Counted from the first letter of the stretch, positions 10,418 to 19,008 are shown. The stretch: 64,000 nucleotides of DNA from Rhizobium sp. Root1220 (GCF_001426265.1 NZ_LMDG01000001.1:68450-132449); one strand, 5' to 3'. The notes: generated from the letters alone by a model not told the origin. Numbers and translations are program-made.

Positions 10418-10896
10418 ATGAGAAAGCTTGTTGTATGGAACCTGATGACGCTCGATGGCTATTTCGAAGGCTCCAAGCCTTGGGATATCGAGTTCCACAA
10501 TCTCGCCTGGGGACCGGAACTCGAGAAGTACGCCGAACAGTTCGGCGAGGACGGCGATCTCCTGGTCTTCGGTCGCAAGACCTATGAGGGTATGGCATCC
10601 TACTGGCCGACTGCGGAAGGCGAGGAGAAGATAAAAACCTACATGAACGGCATCGCCAAGATCGCCGTATCGCGGACGATGAAGAGTGCCGATTCGGCAG
10701 CGCCGAGCTTGCGGATTCGATGCTGAAGGAAGGCCTGGTCGATGAGATCCGTCTTTGCATCGTCCCTGTAGTCCTCGGCGGCGGCAATCCCATTTTCAAA
10801 CCGGCCGACAAACAACTGCCGATGAAACTGCTCGATGTGACGAAGACGGCCAAGGGCGCAGTCATCCTTCGCTACGAACCGGCGACGATTGCCTAG
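10418..10896 (+). pseudogene. Dihydrofolate-reductase-family (RibD C-terminal-like) gene, broken by an internal deletion
   Basis: The first frame (from ATG 10418, MRKLVVWNLMTLDGYFEG) reads a normal DHFR-family start with LLVFGRKTYEGM, up to about residue 91 (SRTMKSA). It then continues out of frame to a stop near 10726. The second half resumes in another frame from 10693 (FGSAELADSMLKEGLVDEI) through VVLGGGNPIFK to the TAG at 10894-10896. The joint lacks the roughly 30-40 residues that normally lie between these blocks, so a deletion not divisible by three is the simplest cause. A sequencing error cannot explain the missing residues. The intact family is an oxidoreductase of unclear substrate. 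Confidence 0.8.
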
Positions 10897-11018
10897 CGGT
10901 TGTTTTTCGTGCGGCCGAGGCCGATGAGCATTCGGCCAAGCCCGTTGTCAATGACTGACGCCCGGCGATAGCTCGCATTCGTCTAAAAACCCCTCGTTAA
11001 CATTTACGGGCTAGCAAT

Positions 11019-11041
11019 CTCTCGGAAACGAGAGGTTTTTT
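11019..11041 (+). promoter_or_regulatory. GAAA-tetraloop hairpin plus T-run that covers the ribosome site of the next gene
   Basis: CTCTCG-GAAA-CGAGAG forms a 6-bp stem at 11019-11034, followed by G and six T. The only good Shine-Dalgarno of the transglycosylase gene, GAGAGG, is the right arm of this stem, nine to ten bases before its ATG at 11045. It can thus act as an intrinsic terminator or as a lid on the ribosome site. Confidence 0.6.
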
Positions 11042-11044
11042 GCA

Positions 11045-11626
11045 ATGCGTGTCGGTACCCTCCTTGCCCTCGTGCTCCTGGCACTTGTTGCCGGTTGCGC
11101 CACCGCCCCTCGTCAGACCCGGGATATCTGCGCCGTGTTCGAGCAGCGCGACGGCCTGTTCACCGACTGGCAGCGCGAAGCAGTGCGAGCAGAGAAGAAA
11201 TACGGCGTACCGGTGCCGATCCTGATGGCGACAATGTATACCGAGTCAGGCTTCCAGCCGAATGCACGACCGCCACGCACCAAGCTTTTCGGTTTCATTC
11301 CGTGGACACGCCCTTCGACAGCCTACGGCTATTCGCAGGCACTCGACGGCACATGGGACCATTACCAATCCGCAACCGGAAACTGGGCGGCGCGGCGCAC
11401 CAATTTTGCCGACGCGATCGACTTCATCGGCTGGTACCACGCGCAGAACGGCCAGGTGACCGGCATTCAGCTGAACGACGCCTACAGCCTGTATCTTGCC
11501 TATTATTCCGGACCGAAGGGATACATGCGCGGAGATTGGCGCTCGAATGCGCAATTGCAGAAAACGGCGCAGCGCTTCTCCAACATGGCGGCGACATATG
11601 AGCAGCAGCTGCGCAAGTGCAACTGA
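11045..11626 (+). CDS. Lytic-transglycosylase-fold (SLT) lipoprotein
   Basis: A 193-residue lipoprotein: the N-terminal hydrophobic segment ends in the lipobox LVAGC with acylated Cys 18. The remainder is a lysozyme-like SLT domain with the family Glu in MYTESGF (Glu 67) and an AYGYSQALDGTW stretch that matches the Gly-rich substrate cleft. It should sit in the outer or inner membrane facing the periplasm and cut peptidoglycan glycan strands without hydrolysis. It is a single gene. The ATG at 11045 is set by the lipobox distance; its ribosome site lies inside a hairpin (11019-11034). Confidence 0.8.
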   Translation: MRVGTLLALVLLALVAGCATAPRQTRDICAVFEQRDGLFTDWQREAVRAEKKYGVPVPILMATMYTESGFQPNARPPRTKLFGFIPWTRPSTAYGYSQALDGTWDHYQSATGNWAARRTNFADAIDFIGWYHAQNGQVTGIQLNDAYSLYLAYYSGPKGYMRGDWRSNAQLQKTAQRFSNMAATYEQQLRKCN

Positions 11627-11653
11627 GCACCACCCCTTGGCAAGGTGTGGTGC
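11627..11653. terminator. Hairpin between the converging transglycosylase and pdeM genes
   Basis: Directly after the TGA, GCACCAC and its complement GTGGTGC flank an inner CCTT/AAGG stem, giving a long dyad with one mismatch. The orientation between convergent genes fits a bidirectional terminator; no long T-run is present. The remainder up to 11740 holds nothing recognised. Confidence 0.55.
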
Positions 11654-11740
11654 CGTGAGTTGCCGTCAGCGACCAATTCTCGCAAGGGCGAGGCTGGAAT
11701 AGCCAGCCGGCCTGGATTTCTCGGCGGCTTTTGACCGGCG

Positions 11741-12469
11741 CTATCCCGCCAGATTCCCGAACCGGACCGAATAGATCCTGTCGCGGCCCAACAGATGCGC
11801 GATCAGCGACGGCTGGTCGAACAATCCCTTCATCGCCTTGTGGCGCAGATCGAGCCCACCGCTCATAACGCCGAAAGCCGGCATCAGCAGGCGGGCGCCA
11901 TCGGTGGCAAAGCATGGCCGGCGAACGGATTTCTCGCGTCGCCGCACCGTGGCGGACGGGTGCAGGTGACCGGCGATCTCACCGCTCTGCAGCCCGACCT
12001 TGGGCTCATGCCGGAAGGTCAACCCGCCATGGCGCAACTCGTCGGCGCATGTGCCCGGCAGGTCGACGGTACCGTCAGGATCATGATTACCGTTGATCCA
12101 GATCCACTCGCGGCCACGCGCCATATCCGAAATAAGCGCTCTGAACGTCTCCGGCAGATGCGCCGAACCGATGCGGTCGTGGAAATTGTCGCCTAGCGAG
12201 ATCACCAGTTTTGGATTGTAGCGGGCGATGACCGCCGACAGGATTGTAAGCGTCGCCAACGTATCGTAGGGCGGCAGCATCATGCCGCGGCGGGCAAAGG
12301 CCGCTCCCTTTTCCAGATGCAGATCGGAGACGACGAGGATGCCGGAATCCGGCAGGTAGAGCCCGCCGAGCGGATCGCAGACGGCCGCCGCCCCGCGCAC
12401 AGACGTCTCGACGCCCGGCATGGCCGCCACTCCGTTCAGTTCCCGCGCCAGCGCCAGCCTGTTGATCAC
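11741..12469 (-). CDS. pdeM: Ligase-associated DNA-damage-response metallophosphoesterase PdeM
   Basis: A 242-residue calcineurin-fold phosphoesterase. The metal motifs are VSDLHLEKG (SDLH at 48-51), LGDNFHD (GD at 93-94) and NGNHD (127-130). The family is named from its conserved linkage to an Lhr-like helicase, an ATP-dependent ligase and a beta-CASP exonuclease in a predicted DNA-repair set. The helicase gene ends 37 bp upstream on the same strand, so the two form an operon. The ligase and exonuclease partners are not in this window. A phosphodiesterase acting on DNA ends is the likely role, by family inference. Confidence 0.88.
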   Translation of the reverse strand: MINRLALARELNGVAAMPGVETSVRGAAAVCDPLGGLYLPDSGILVVSDLHLEKGAAFARRGMMLPPYDTLATLTILSAVIARYNPKLVISLGDNFHDRIGSAHLPETFRALISDMARGREWIWINGNHDPDGTVDLPGTCADELRHGGLTFRHEPKVGLQSGEIAGHLHPSATVRRREKSVRRPCFATDGARLLMPAFGVMSGGLDLRHKAMKGLFDQPSLIAHLLGRDRIYSVRFGNLAG

Positions 12470-12506
12470 GTCGGTTCGTTCCTCGTTCTCAGGCCTTTGA
12501 CGATTC

Positions 12507-15017
12507 TCAAGACAGCGCCTCGGCGATCAGGTCGTCGGCGGCTTCGGCCAGCACCGCGTCATGAGCCTCGCCATGCACCGGCACCTTGCCGATCTCCAGC
12601 ATGACAGGCACGGCCAGCGGCGAGATATGTTCCAGCGCGCGATGGGTGATGTGCCCTTTGATTCGCCTCAGCATATCGCCAAGCCGGCCGATGTCCAAAA
12701 GACCCGTTGCCGCATCCTGCCGCGTCGCCTGCAACAGGATGTGATCAGGTTCGTGGGTCCGGAGCACGTCGTAGATCAGGTCGGACGAAACGGTCACCTG
12801 CCGTCCGCTCTTTTCCTTGCCCGGATGCCGACGCTCGATCAAGCCTGCAATCACGGCGCAATTGCGGAAGGTGCGCTTCAACAGAAAAGATTCGTCGAGC
12901 CATGTTTCCAGATCGTCGCCGAGCATGTCCTCGTCGAACAGATCGGCGAGCCTGAGACGACCGTTGCGGATCATCAGGCCCATGTCCTCGAGACCCCATA
13001 CGCCCAGCGAATAGTCGGTGGCGACAAAGCCGAGCGGCTTGGCACCCGCCCGCTCCAGCCGGCGGGTGAGCAGCATGCCGAGCGTCTGGTGTGCAAGCCG
13101 GCCTTCGAAGGGATAGGCGACCATGTAGCAGCGACTACCACGCGGGAAGGTCTCGACCAACAGCTCGTCGCGCTTCGGCAGGATCGATTTCTCCTTCTGG
13201 ACCGCCAGCCAATCGCGCACCTGATCCGGCAGCCGGTACCAGCGGTCGGGATCGGCGAGCATCGAACGCACCTGATCGGCAAGATAGGTGGAGAGCGGAA
13301 ATTTTCCGCCGGCATAGGACGGGATCTTCGGGTCGTTGGAATAGGCTTGGCTGGCGAGCGCCTCGTTTTCGCGAATGCCCTCGAAGCGCAGCACTTTTCC
13401 GGCGAAAATGAAGGTGTCGCCGGGTGACAGCTGTTCGAAGAAATACTCTTCCATCTTGCCGAGCGTGGCGCCACCGCGACCGATACGCCCGCTCTCTCCA
13501 CGCTTGACCATCTTTAAATTCAGCATCGGGCTCTCGACGATGGTGCCCAAATTTAGCCGATACTGCTGCGCCACCTGCGGATTGGAGACGCGCCAACGCC
13601 GTTCGGCGGTCTTGCGGATGCGGGCATAGCGCTCATAGGTGCGCAGCGCATAGCCGCCGGTGGCGACGAAATCGACAATACGCTCGAAGGTCTCCCAGCT
13701 GAGATCAGAATATGGTGACGCGCTAACCACCTCGTCATAGAGCTCCAGCATGTCGAAAGGTTCGGCGCAGGCCATACCGAGCACATGCTGGGCCAGCACG
13801 TCGAGTGCGCCCTTTCCGACCGGCGGCGTGTCCTGCGCGCCAATATAGTTGGCGTCAAGCGCTGCCTGGCATTCCATCACCTCGAAACGGTTGGCAGGCA
13901 CCAGGATCGCCTTGGACGGCTCGTCCATCCGGTGGTTGGCGCGACCGATACGCTGGGCAAGCCGCGACGCCCCCTTGGGAGCGCCCACATGGATGACGAG
14001 ATCGACATCACCCCAGTCGATGCCGAGATCGAGCGTCGAGGTGGCGACGACGGCGCGGAGCCTGTTGGCTGCCATCGCCGCCTCCACCTTGCGGCGTTGG
14101 CCGACATCGAGCGAGCCGTGATGCAGCGCGATCGGCAGATTGTCCTCGTTGATGGTCCACAGCTCCTGAAACAGCATTTCCGCCTGGCTCCGGGTGTTGA
14201 CGAAGAGCAGAGTTGTCTGGTGTTCGAGCAGCTGCTTGTAGACGTCGGGGATCGCGTATTTCGCCGAATGCCCGGACCAGGGAATGCGCTCCTCGGTCGA
14301 CAGGATCGAAATGTCAGGCTTGGCCCCGCCCTCGACGGTGACAATCCCGGCGTGGCGCTGCTCGCCTTCCTGCTGCGCCACCAGCCATTTCTGCAGTTCC
14401 ATCGGCTCGGCGACGGTTGCCGACAGTCCGATCGTCTGCAGGTCGGGCGCCAGCCGCCGCAGCCGCGCCAGCCCCAACGACAGCATGTGTCCGCGCTTCG
14501 ACGACACCAGCGAATGCAGCTCGTCGAGAACGATGTATTTCAGGTCCTTGAAGAACCGCTCGGCCTCGCGGTTGGCAAGCAGTAGCGCCACCTGCTCCGG
14601 TGTCGTCAGCAGAATGTCGGGCGGGTTCAGCTTCTGGCGCTGGCGCTTGGCGACGGGCGTATCGCCGGTGCGGTTCTCGACCGTCACGGGCAGCCCCATC
14701 TCCTCGACGGGCGTCATCAGGTTACGCTCGATATCGACAGCGAGCGCCTTTAGCGGTGAAATGTAGAGCGTGTGGATGCCGGTAAAGGCCGAGCCCGGTG
14801 GGAGCCTGCCGCGGCGAACAAGATCGGTGAGCGACGGCAGAAAGCCCGCGAGCGTCTTGCCGGCGCCGGTCGGCGCAATCAATAGCGTGCTCTCGCCTGC
14901 CTCGGCGCGGGCCAGCAGTTCCAGCTGATGCGCACGCGGCCGCCAACCCTTTTCCGCAAACCAGCGGGTGAAAGGCTGAGGCAGGACAAAACGGGCTTCG
15001 GATTCGATCTGGTCCAC
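12507..15017 (-). CDS. Ligase-associated DNA-damage-response DEXH-box helicase (Lhr-like)
   Basis: An 836-residue superfamily-2 helicase. Motif I is APTGAGKT (48-55), motif II is DELH (165-168) in YIVLDELHSL, motif III is SATVAEP, and motif VI is QRIGRANHR. The C-terminal half has the winged-helix and beta-barrel region of the Lhr group. Length and motifs fit the shorter ligase-associated subgroup rather than the roughly 1500-residue full Lhr. It should unwind damaged DNA or RNA-DNA hybrids with ATP. It leads pdeM (gap 37 bp). The start codon lies 44 bp from the DadA gene's 3' end. Confidence 0.9.
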   Translation of the reverse strand: MDQIESEARFVLPQPFTRWFAEKGWRPRAHQLELLARAEAGESTLLIAPTGAGKTLAGFLPSLTDLVRRGRLPPGSAFTGIHTLYISPLKALAVDIERNLMTPVEEMGLPVTVENRTGDTPVAKRQRQKLNPPDILLTTPEQVALLLANREAERFFKDLKYIVLDELHSLVSSKRGHMLSLGLARLRRLAPDLQTIGLSATVAEPMELQKWLVAQQEGEQRHAGIVTVEGGAKPDISILSTEERIPWSGHSAKYAIPDVYKQLLEHQTTLLFVNTRSQAEMLFQELWTINEDNLPIALHHGSLDVGQRRKVEAAMAANRLRAVVATSTLDLGIDWGDVDLVIHVGAPKGASRLAQRIGRANHRMDEPSKAILVPANRFEVMECQAALDANYIGAQDTPPVGKGALDVLAQHVLGMACAEPFDMLELYDEVVSASPYSDLSWETFERIVDFVATGGYALRTYERYARIRKTAERRWRVSNPQVAQQYRLNLGTIVESPMLNLKMVKRGESGRIGRGGATLGKMEEYFFEQLSPGDTFIFAGKVLRFEGIRENEALASQAYSNDPKIPSYAGGKFPLSTYLADQVRSMLADPDRWYRLPDQVRDWLAVQKEKSILPKRDELLVETFPRGSRCYMVAYPFEGRLAHQTLGMLLTRRLERAGAKPLGFVATDYSLGVWGLEDMGLMIRNGRLRLADLFDEDMLGDDLETWLDESFLLKRTFRNCAVIAGLIERRHPGKEKSGRQVTVSSDLIYDVLRTHEPDHILLQATRQDAATGLLDIGRLGDMLRRIKGHITHRALEHISPLAVPVMLEIGKVPVHGEAHDAVLAEAADDLIAEALS

Positions 15018-15061
15018 GGCGCTAAAGGTAGTGCACCGGCTGACGAATTAGAATGGCGCGT

Positions 15062-16315
15062 CTAGAGGAAGCGATGCGGGTGGAACGGGATCGGGTCGGC
15101 AAAGGTCGGGGCACCGCACATCTGCTCGGCCAGAAGCCTTCCACTGGCGGGACCGAGCGTCAGACCGTGGTGGGCATGGCCAAAGTTGAACCATAGGCCA
15201 CGATGGCGTGGCGCCGGGCCGATCACCGGCCGCATATCGGGCAGGCAGGGCCGGAGGCCCAGCCAGGGCGTCTGCTCGACCGGCTCCCCAAGCGGGAACA
15301 GCTGGCGGGCGTAGTCCTCGTCGCGGCGGAGCTGGATCATGTTGGCAGGCGCATCCGGGGCGGCGAATTCAATGCCGGTTGTCAGCCTGACACCGCGCGC
15401 CATCGGCGCCAGCACATAGCCTGCTTCTTCATCGACGACGGAATGCGTGAGCGGCGGACCGTCAACTTGCCCATAGTGGCGATGATAGCCCCGTTTGATC
15501 GCGAGGGGGATCGAGTAGCCAACCTTGCGGAAGATCCGGCCCGATTGCGGACCAAGCGCCACGACGATTTCACCCGCCTCGACGATATCGCCTGTACCCG
15601 ACTGCAACGACCAGCCGCTCTTCTCCTCGCGCAGTCCTGAGGCATCGGCCGTCAGGAATTTGCCCCCGCCGCGTAAAAAGAGATCCATATAGGCTCTGGT
15701 CAACGCAAGTGGGTCCGTCACTGTCTTCGGGTCGAGCCAATGCACGCCGCCCGCAATTCCGTGTGCACGATCGGCAAAGGCCGGCTCCAGCGCAAGGAAG
15801 TCCTGGCTATCGAGAACGCGCATCGACAGACCGAAAGGCGACAGGCTTTCGGCATCGGCGCGGGCGGCCGCGTATCGGCGCGGGTTCTTGTAGAAGGAAA
15901 TCCAGCCCTTCTCGCGGATCAGATGAGCCGCGCCGGCGCGCTCGATCAGCCTGTCATGCTCGGACACGCTCGCCTCCACCAGCGGCAGCAGCGCACGGGT
16001 GGCTTTTTCCAGATTGGCGGGCGAGGAATGCCACCAGTATCGGGCGAGCCACGGCGCTATGCGCAGCAGGTAGGCTGGATCGTAGCGGACGTCGGCTGCG
16101 TTGTTCAGCGCGTACCTTAGCAGGGGACCGATCTGGCGCGGGAACGAATACGGAATGACTGACGAGCGCTCGATCAGGCCGGCGTTGCCGTAACTGGTGC
16201 CGCCGCCCGGTTCGCCGCGATCGGCAAGGACGACGGAGCGGCCGCGATCCTGCAAATGAAGGGCCGCGCTGACGCCGACGATGCCGGCGCCGAGAACGAG
16301 AATATCTGTTTTCAT
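15062..16315 (-). CDS. FAD-dependent D-amino-acid dehydrogenase-like oxidoreductase
   Basis: A 417-residue DAO-fold flavoprotein. The N-terminal ILVLGAGIVGVSAALHL binds the FAD ADP moiety, and GTSYGNAGLIERSSVIPYS is the block typical of the DadA group. GLRPCLPDMRPVIGPAPRHRGLWFNFGHAHHGLTLGP at the C-terminus is the second conserved family block, described here by position (about 360-398). The enzyme likely deaminates D-amino acids to 2-oxo acids, passing electrons to quinone. The start is ATG 16315, since the Rossmann motif begins five residues later; a longer frame adds 18 unconserved residues. A periplasmic amino-acid-binding protein lies 66 bp upstream on the same strand, suggesting uptake plus oxidation of one substrate. 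Confidence 0.82.
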   Translation of the reverse strand: MKTDILVLGAGIVGVSAALHLQDRGRSVVLADRGEPGGGTSYGNAGLIERSSVIPYSFPRQIGPLLRYALNNAADVRYDPAYLLRIAPWLARYWWHSSPANLEKATRALLPLVEASVSEHDRLIERAGAAHLIREKGWISFYKNPRRYAAARADAESLSPFGLSMRVLDSQDFLALEPAFADRAHGIAGGVHWLDPKTVTDPLALTRAYMDLFLRGGGKFLTADASGLREEKSGWSLQSGTGDIVEAGEIVVALGPQSGRIFRKVGYSIPLAIKRGYHRHYGQVDGPPLTHSVVDEEAGYVLAPMARGVRLTTGIEFAAPDAPANMIQLRRDEDYARQLFPLGEPVEQTPWLGLRPCLPDMRPVIGPAPRHRGLWFNFGHAHHGLTLGPASGRLLAEQMCGAPTFADPIPFHPHRFL

Positions 16316-16381
16316 GGGAGCGCTTAATAGCCGAAAGGTGTGGAGGCACAATGCCCCCACACGGTACAAACGACGAGCCGA

Positions 16382-17137
16382 TCAGTAGATATCGAAGGGG
16401 AAATACTTCTTGGTAATCTTCTGGTAGGTGCCGTTGGCAACCAGCGCATCAATCGCTTTGTTGAAGCGTTCCTTCAGCTCAGGCTCGCCCTGACGGATGC
16501 CGATGCCGGCCTGCGTCTCGGTTCCCGGTACATCGCCAAGCAGCGTGCAGCAATCCTTGCCGGCCTTGTTCAGCCAGTCGACCACGACGAACTTATCCGA
16601 AATGAGCGCGTCCATGCGGCCGTTCTGCAGATCGGCCACAGCCTCATCCTGCGTTGGATACATCTTCGCTTCAACGCCGCCCTTGGCATAGACATCGTTG
16701 AGGTAGTCGGCCTGCGTTGTCGATGACTGGGCGCCGACGACCTTGCCCTTCATGTCCTCGACGCTCACCCCCTTCAGCGCGCTGTCCTTGGGAACGGCTA
16801 CGGCCAGCGGCGTCGTATAGTATTTGTTGGTGAAGTCGATCTGCTTCTTGCGCTCCTCGGTGATGCTCATCGAGGCGACGATCGCGTCATATTTCTTGGC
16901 CAATAGACCTGGGATTATGCCATCCCAATCCTGCGCGACGATCGTGCACTTCGCCTTCATTTCCTCGCACAACGCATTGGCCATGTCGACATCCAGACCC
17001 TTCAGGCTGCCGTCCGATTCAACGTAGTTGAAAGGAGGATAGGCGCCCTCAGTTGCGATCCGGATGGTGTCCTCGGCCGAAGCCAGATGCGTCGCTGCCA
17101 GCAGCGCGGCAGCTGCCAGGAAAATCGTTTTCTTCAT
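16382..17137 (-). CDS. Polar amino-acid ABC transporter substrate-binding protein (SBP family 3)
   Basis: A 251-residue periplasmic protein with a signal peptide (1-21, ending ASA). The mature part begins EDTIRIATEGAYPPFNY, the standard opening of lysine/arginine/ornithine or histidine binding proteins. The family signature GLDVDMANALCEEM follows, and two Cys pairs are present (C61/C68 region and CC around 184). No permease or ATPase gene is adjacent. The gene lies upstream of and in the same direction as the DadA-like gene. A GGGAACA site precedes ATG 17137. Ligand not determined. Confidence 0.85.
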   Translation of the reverse strand: MKKTIFLAAAALLAATHLASAEDTIRIATEGAYPPFNYVESDGSLKGLDVDMANALCEEMKAKCTIVAQDWDGIIPGLLAKKYDAIVASMSITEERKKQIDFTNKYYTTPLAVAVPKDSALKGVSVEDMKGKVVGAQSSTTQADYLNDVYAKGGVEAKMYPTQDEAVADLQNGRMDALISDKFVVVDWLNKAGKDCCTLLGDVPGTETQAGIGIRQGEPELKERFNKAIDALVANGTYQKITKKYFPFDIY

Positions 17138-17281
17138 TGCTGTTCCCTTTTGGAATTTGTTTTTGTCATGCACCATGACTTTAGCGAATCCTTATCGCTT
17201 CACAAGCCCGTGGCGACTTGGCTGAAAGACTATGAGTCACTGGATATTTGGTGGATGCCGGCAGAGATCGGAAACCGTGTC

Positions 17282-17317
17282 TTGACAAAATCTCTTATCA
17301 TGGATATTTTTTATCCA
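17282..17317 (+). promoter_or_regulatory. Promoter and overlapping operator of the Rrf2 gene
   Basis: TTGACA (17282-17287), a 17-bp spacer and TATTTT (17305-17310) make a near-consensus sigma-70-type promoter. A 17-bp inverted repeat TGGATA-N5-TATCCA (17301-17317) covers the -10 box, twenty bases before the Rrf2 ATG. The layout suggests autorepression. Confidence 0.65.
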
Positions 17318-17336
17318 CGACATAGGGAGAACCATC

Positions 17337-17837
17337 ATGAAGCTCGGCGAAGGCGTCGAACAGGCGATTCACAGCGTCTCGATGCTTGCAGGATTGTCCG
17401 AAGGCAGCGTGCTTTCAGCCGCGGCCCTGGCGGAGTTTCACGGAATCTCGACCAGCTACCTGCTGAAGCACCTGCAGGCGCTTTCAGGGGCCGGCATCCT
17501 GGACACGGTGCCTGGCCCGAAAGGTGGCTATCGGCTGGCGAAGGCGCCAAAGGATATTACCTTGCTGGACATCGTGCTCGCAGTCGAAGGTCCGGCTCCG
17601 GCTTTCCGCTGTAACGAAATACGCCAGCGCGGACCGAACCCCGCCCCTGACCGGTTCTTTGCCGAGCCCTGCAATATCGCGTCCGCAATGCTGCGGGCCG
17701 AACGCGTCTATCGCGCCGAGCTCGCCAAGACCAGCATCGCCGATATCGGAGCAGAACTTTCCGAGATCGATGACGGAACCATCGCAGCACGAAGGTGCGC
17801 CTTTCTGGATCTCCACGAACGTCGAACGGCCCGTTGA
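17337..17837 (+). CDS. Rrf2-family transcriptional regulator
   Basis: A 166-residue winged-helix protein with the Rrf2 block GISTSYLLKHLQALSGAG (37-54) and the wing GPKGGYRLAK (60-69). The three tightly spaced Cys that hold a cluster in IscR are absent; Cys occur singly at 92, 112 and 154, which may instead form a thiol switch. The paired CMD-family gene starts 24 bp downstream and is the likely target. The promoter has an inverted repeat over its -10 box. The inducing signal is unknown; redox or electrophile sensing is a reasonable guess from the CxxC enzyme partner. Confidence 0.87.
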   Translation: MKLGEGVEQAIHSVSMLAGLSEGSVLSAAALAEFHGISTSYLLKHLQALSGAGILDTVPGPKGGYRLAKAPKDITLLDIVLAVEGPAPAFRCNEIRQRGPNPAPDRFFAEPCNIASAMLRAERVYRAELAKTSIADIGAELSEIDDGTIAARRCAFLDLHERRTAR

Positions 17838-17861
17838 GCCACAACAAAAAGGAGACTACCC

Positions 17862-18323
17862 ATGCAACCGCGTTTCAATTTCGCCAAGGCTTCGCCTGAA
17901 TCCTACAAAGCCGTCGTCGCGCTGGAAGAATTCATCCAGGCGTCGGGCCTCGAGCGGCGCTTCATCCATCTCATCAAGCTGCGCGCATCGCAGATCAACG
18001 GCTGCGCCTATTGCGTGGACATGCACGTGAAGGAAGCCCGCCACGACGGTCTCAGCGAGCAGTGGATCAATCTGATGTGCGTCTGGCGTGAATCACCGGT
18101 CTATGACGCTCGCGAACGGGCGCTGCTTGGCTGGGTCGATGCTGTGACCAGGATTGCCGAGACCGGTGCACCGGATGGCGATTTCGAGGCGTTGAAGGCT
18201 CTCTTTAGCGAAGAGGAGATCACCAAGATCACAGTGGCGATCGGCGCAATCAACGTATGGAACCGCCTTGCCGTCGGCTTCCGCTCGCAGCATCCGATCG
18301 ACAAGCCGTCGAAGGCGGCTTGA
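17862..18323 (+). CDS. Carboxymuconolactone-decarboxylase-family (AhpD-like) protein
   Basis: A 153-residue helical protein with the AhpD-type motif CAYCVDMH (C48, C51, H55). In AhpD this motif is a peroxidase or disulfide-reductase centre. Overall size fits the single-domain CMD group, most of which are not decarboxylases. AAAAAGGAGA stands before the ATG. It follows the Rrf2 regulator by 24 bp as an operon, a pairing common in proteobacteria, so it probably serves in thiol or peroxide defence. Confidence 0.87.
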   Translation: MQPRFNFAKASPESYKAVVALEEFIQASGLERRFIHLIKLRASQINGCAYCVDMHVKEARHDGLSEQWINLMCVWRESPVYDARERALLGWVDAVTRIAETGAPDGDFEALKALFSEEEITKITVAIGAINVWNRLAVGFRSQHPIDKPSKAA

Positions 18324-18342
18324 CGTCAAGACCGAGGAATTG

Positions 18343-18369
18343 CTGTCTCCCCGCGGCGTGGGGAGACAG
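18343..18369. terminator. Bidirectional hairpin terminator
   Basis: A 10-bp stem CTGTCTCCCC/GGGGAGACAG closes a 7-base loop between the stops of two convergent genes. The right arm ends only four bases before the YitT-family stop. Confidence 0.7.
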
Positions 18370-18372
18370 GCG

Positions 18373-19008
18373 TCAAAGTGCGATGTAGCGATCGGCCCGG
18401 TGATTGATCGCCACGAAAAGGTTCAAGACAACAGCGCCCAGAACCGAATAGAACACCACCGGCGGCGTGGTGACCAAGAAGGCCGCGGCAAGCACGCATA
18501 GGTCGATCGCCATCTGCACGAGACCCGCGCGAATACCGAAACGCTCCTGCATGTAGATGCCGAGAATGCCCACGCCTCCAAGGCTGGCGCGGTGGCGATA
18601 AAGCGCCAGCAGGCCAAAGCCGAGCAACAGGCCGCCGAGCAGCGCCGCCCATGCCGGATGAATGGTGGCGATGGTCATGACCTTTGGCTGCAAGCTGGTC
18701 AGTACCGAAGTCAGACCGATGGCGGCGAAGGTCTTCACAGTGAAGGACATGCCGAGGCGCGTCCAGGAGAGATAGAAAAACGGCAGGTTGAGCAGGAAGA
18801 ACGCGAGACCGAAGTTCATGCCGAAAGCATAGTGCAGCAGGAAAGCGACACCGGCGGTGCTACCCGTGAGCAGGCCGGCGCTTGCAAGCACGTAGAGGCC
18901 GAGTGCGGCGACGAGGCTGCCGGAGAATATGCCCTGGACGTCTTCCACAGGCGTGTGGCGGGTGGCGCTCGTGTTCCAGAAGCCAAGCGCGTTGATGAAC
19001 TGCGTCAT
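18373..19008 (-). CDS. YitT-family membrane protein
   Basis: A 211-residue inner-membrane protein with five to six hydrophobic spans. The GLLTGSTAGVAFLL segment (about 46-59) and GLALYRHRASLGGVGILGIY-like loop (about 133-150) fit the YitT (DUF161) family. It lacks the C-terminal soluble domain seen in many Firmicute members, as usual for proteobacterial ones. No transport substrate is known. Upstream (19009-19216) I see no convincing gene; a 16-33 codon frame ending at 19177 on the plus strand is too weak to call. Confidence 0.75.
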   Translation of the reverse strand: MTQFINALGFWNTSATRHTPVEDVQGIFSGSLVAALGLYVLASAGLLTGSTAGVAFLLHYAFGMNFGLAFFLLNLPFFYLSWTRLGMSFTVKTFAAIGLTSVLTSLQPKVMTIATIHPAWAALLGGLLLGFGLLALYRHRASLGGVGILGIYMQERFGIRAGLVQMAIDLCVLAAAFLVTTPPVVFYSVLGAVVLNLFVAINHRADRYIAL

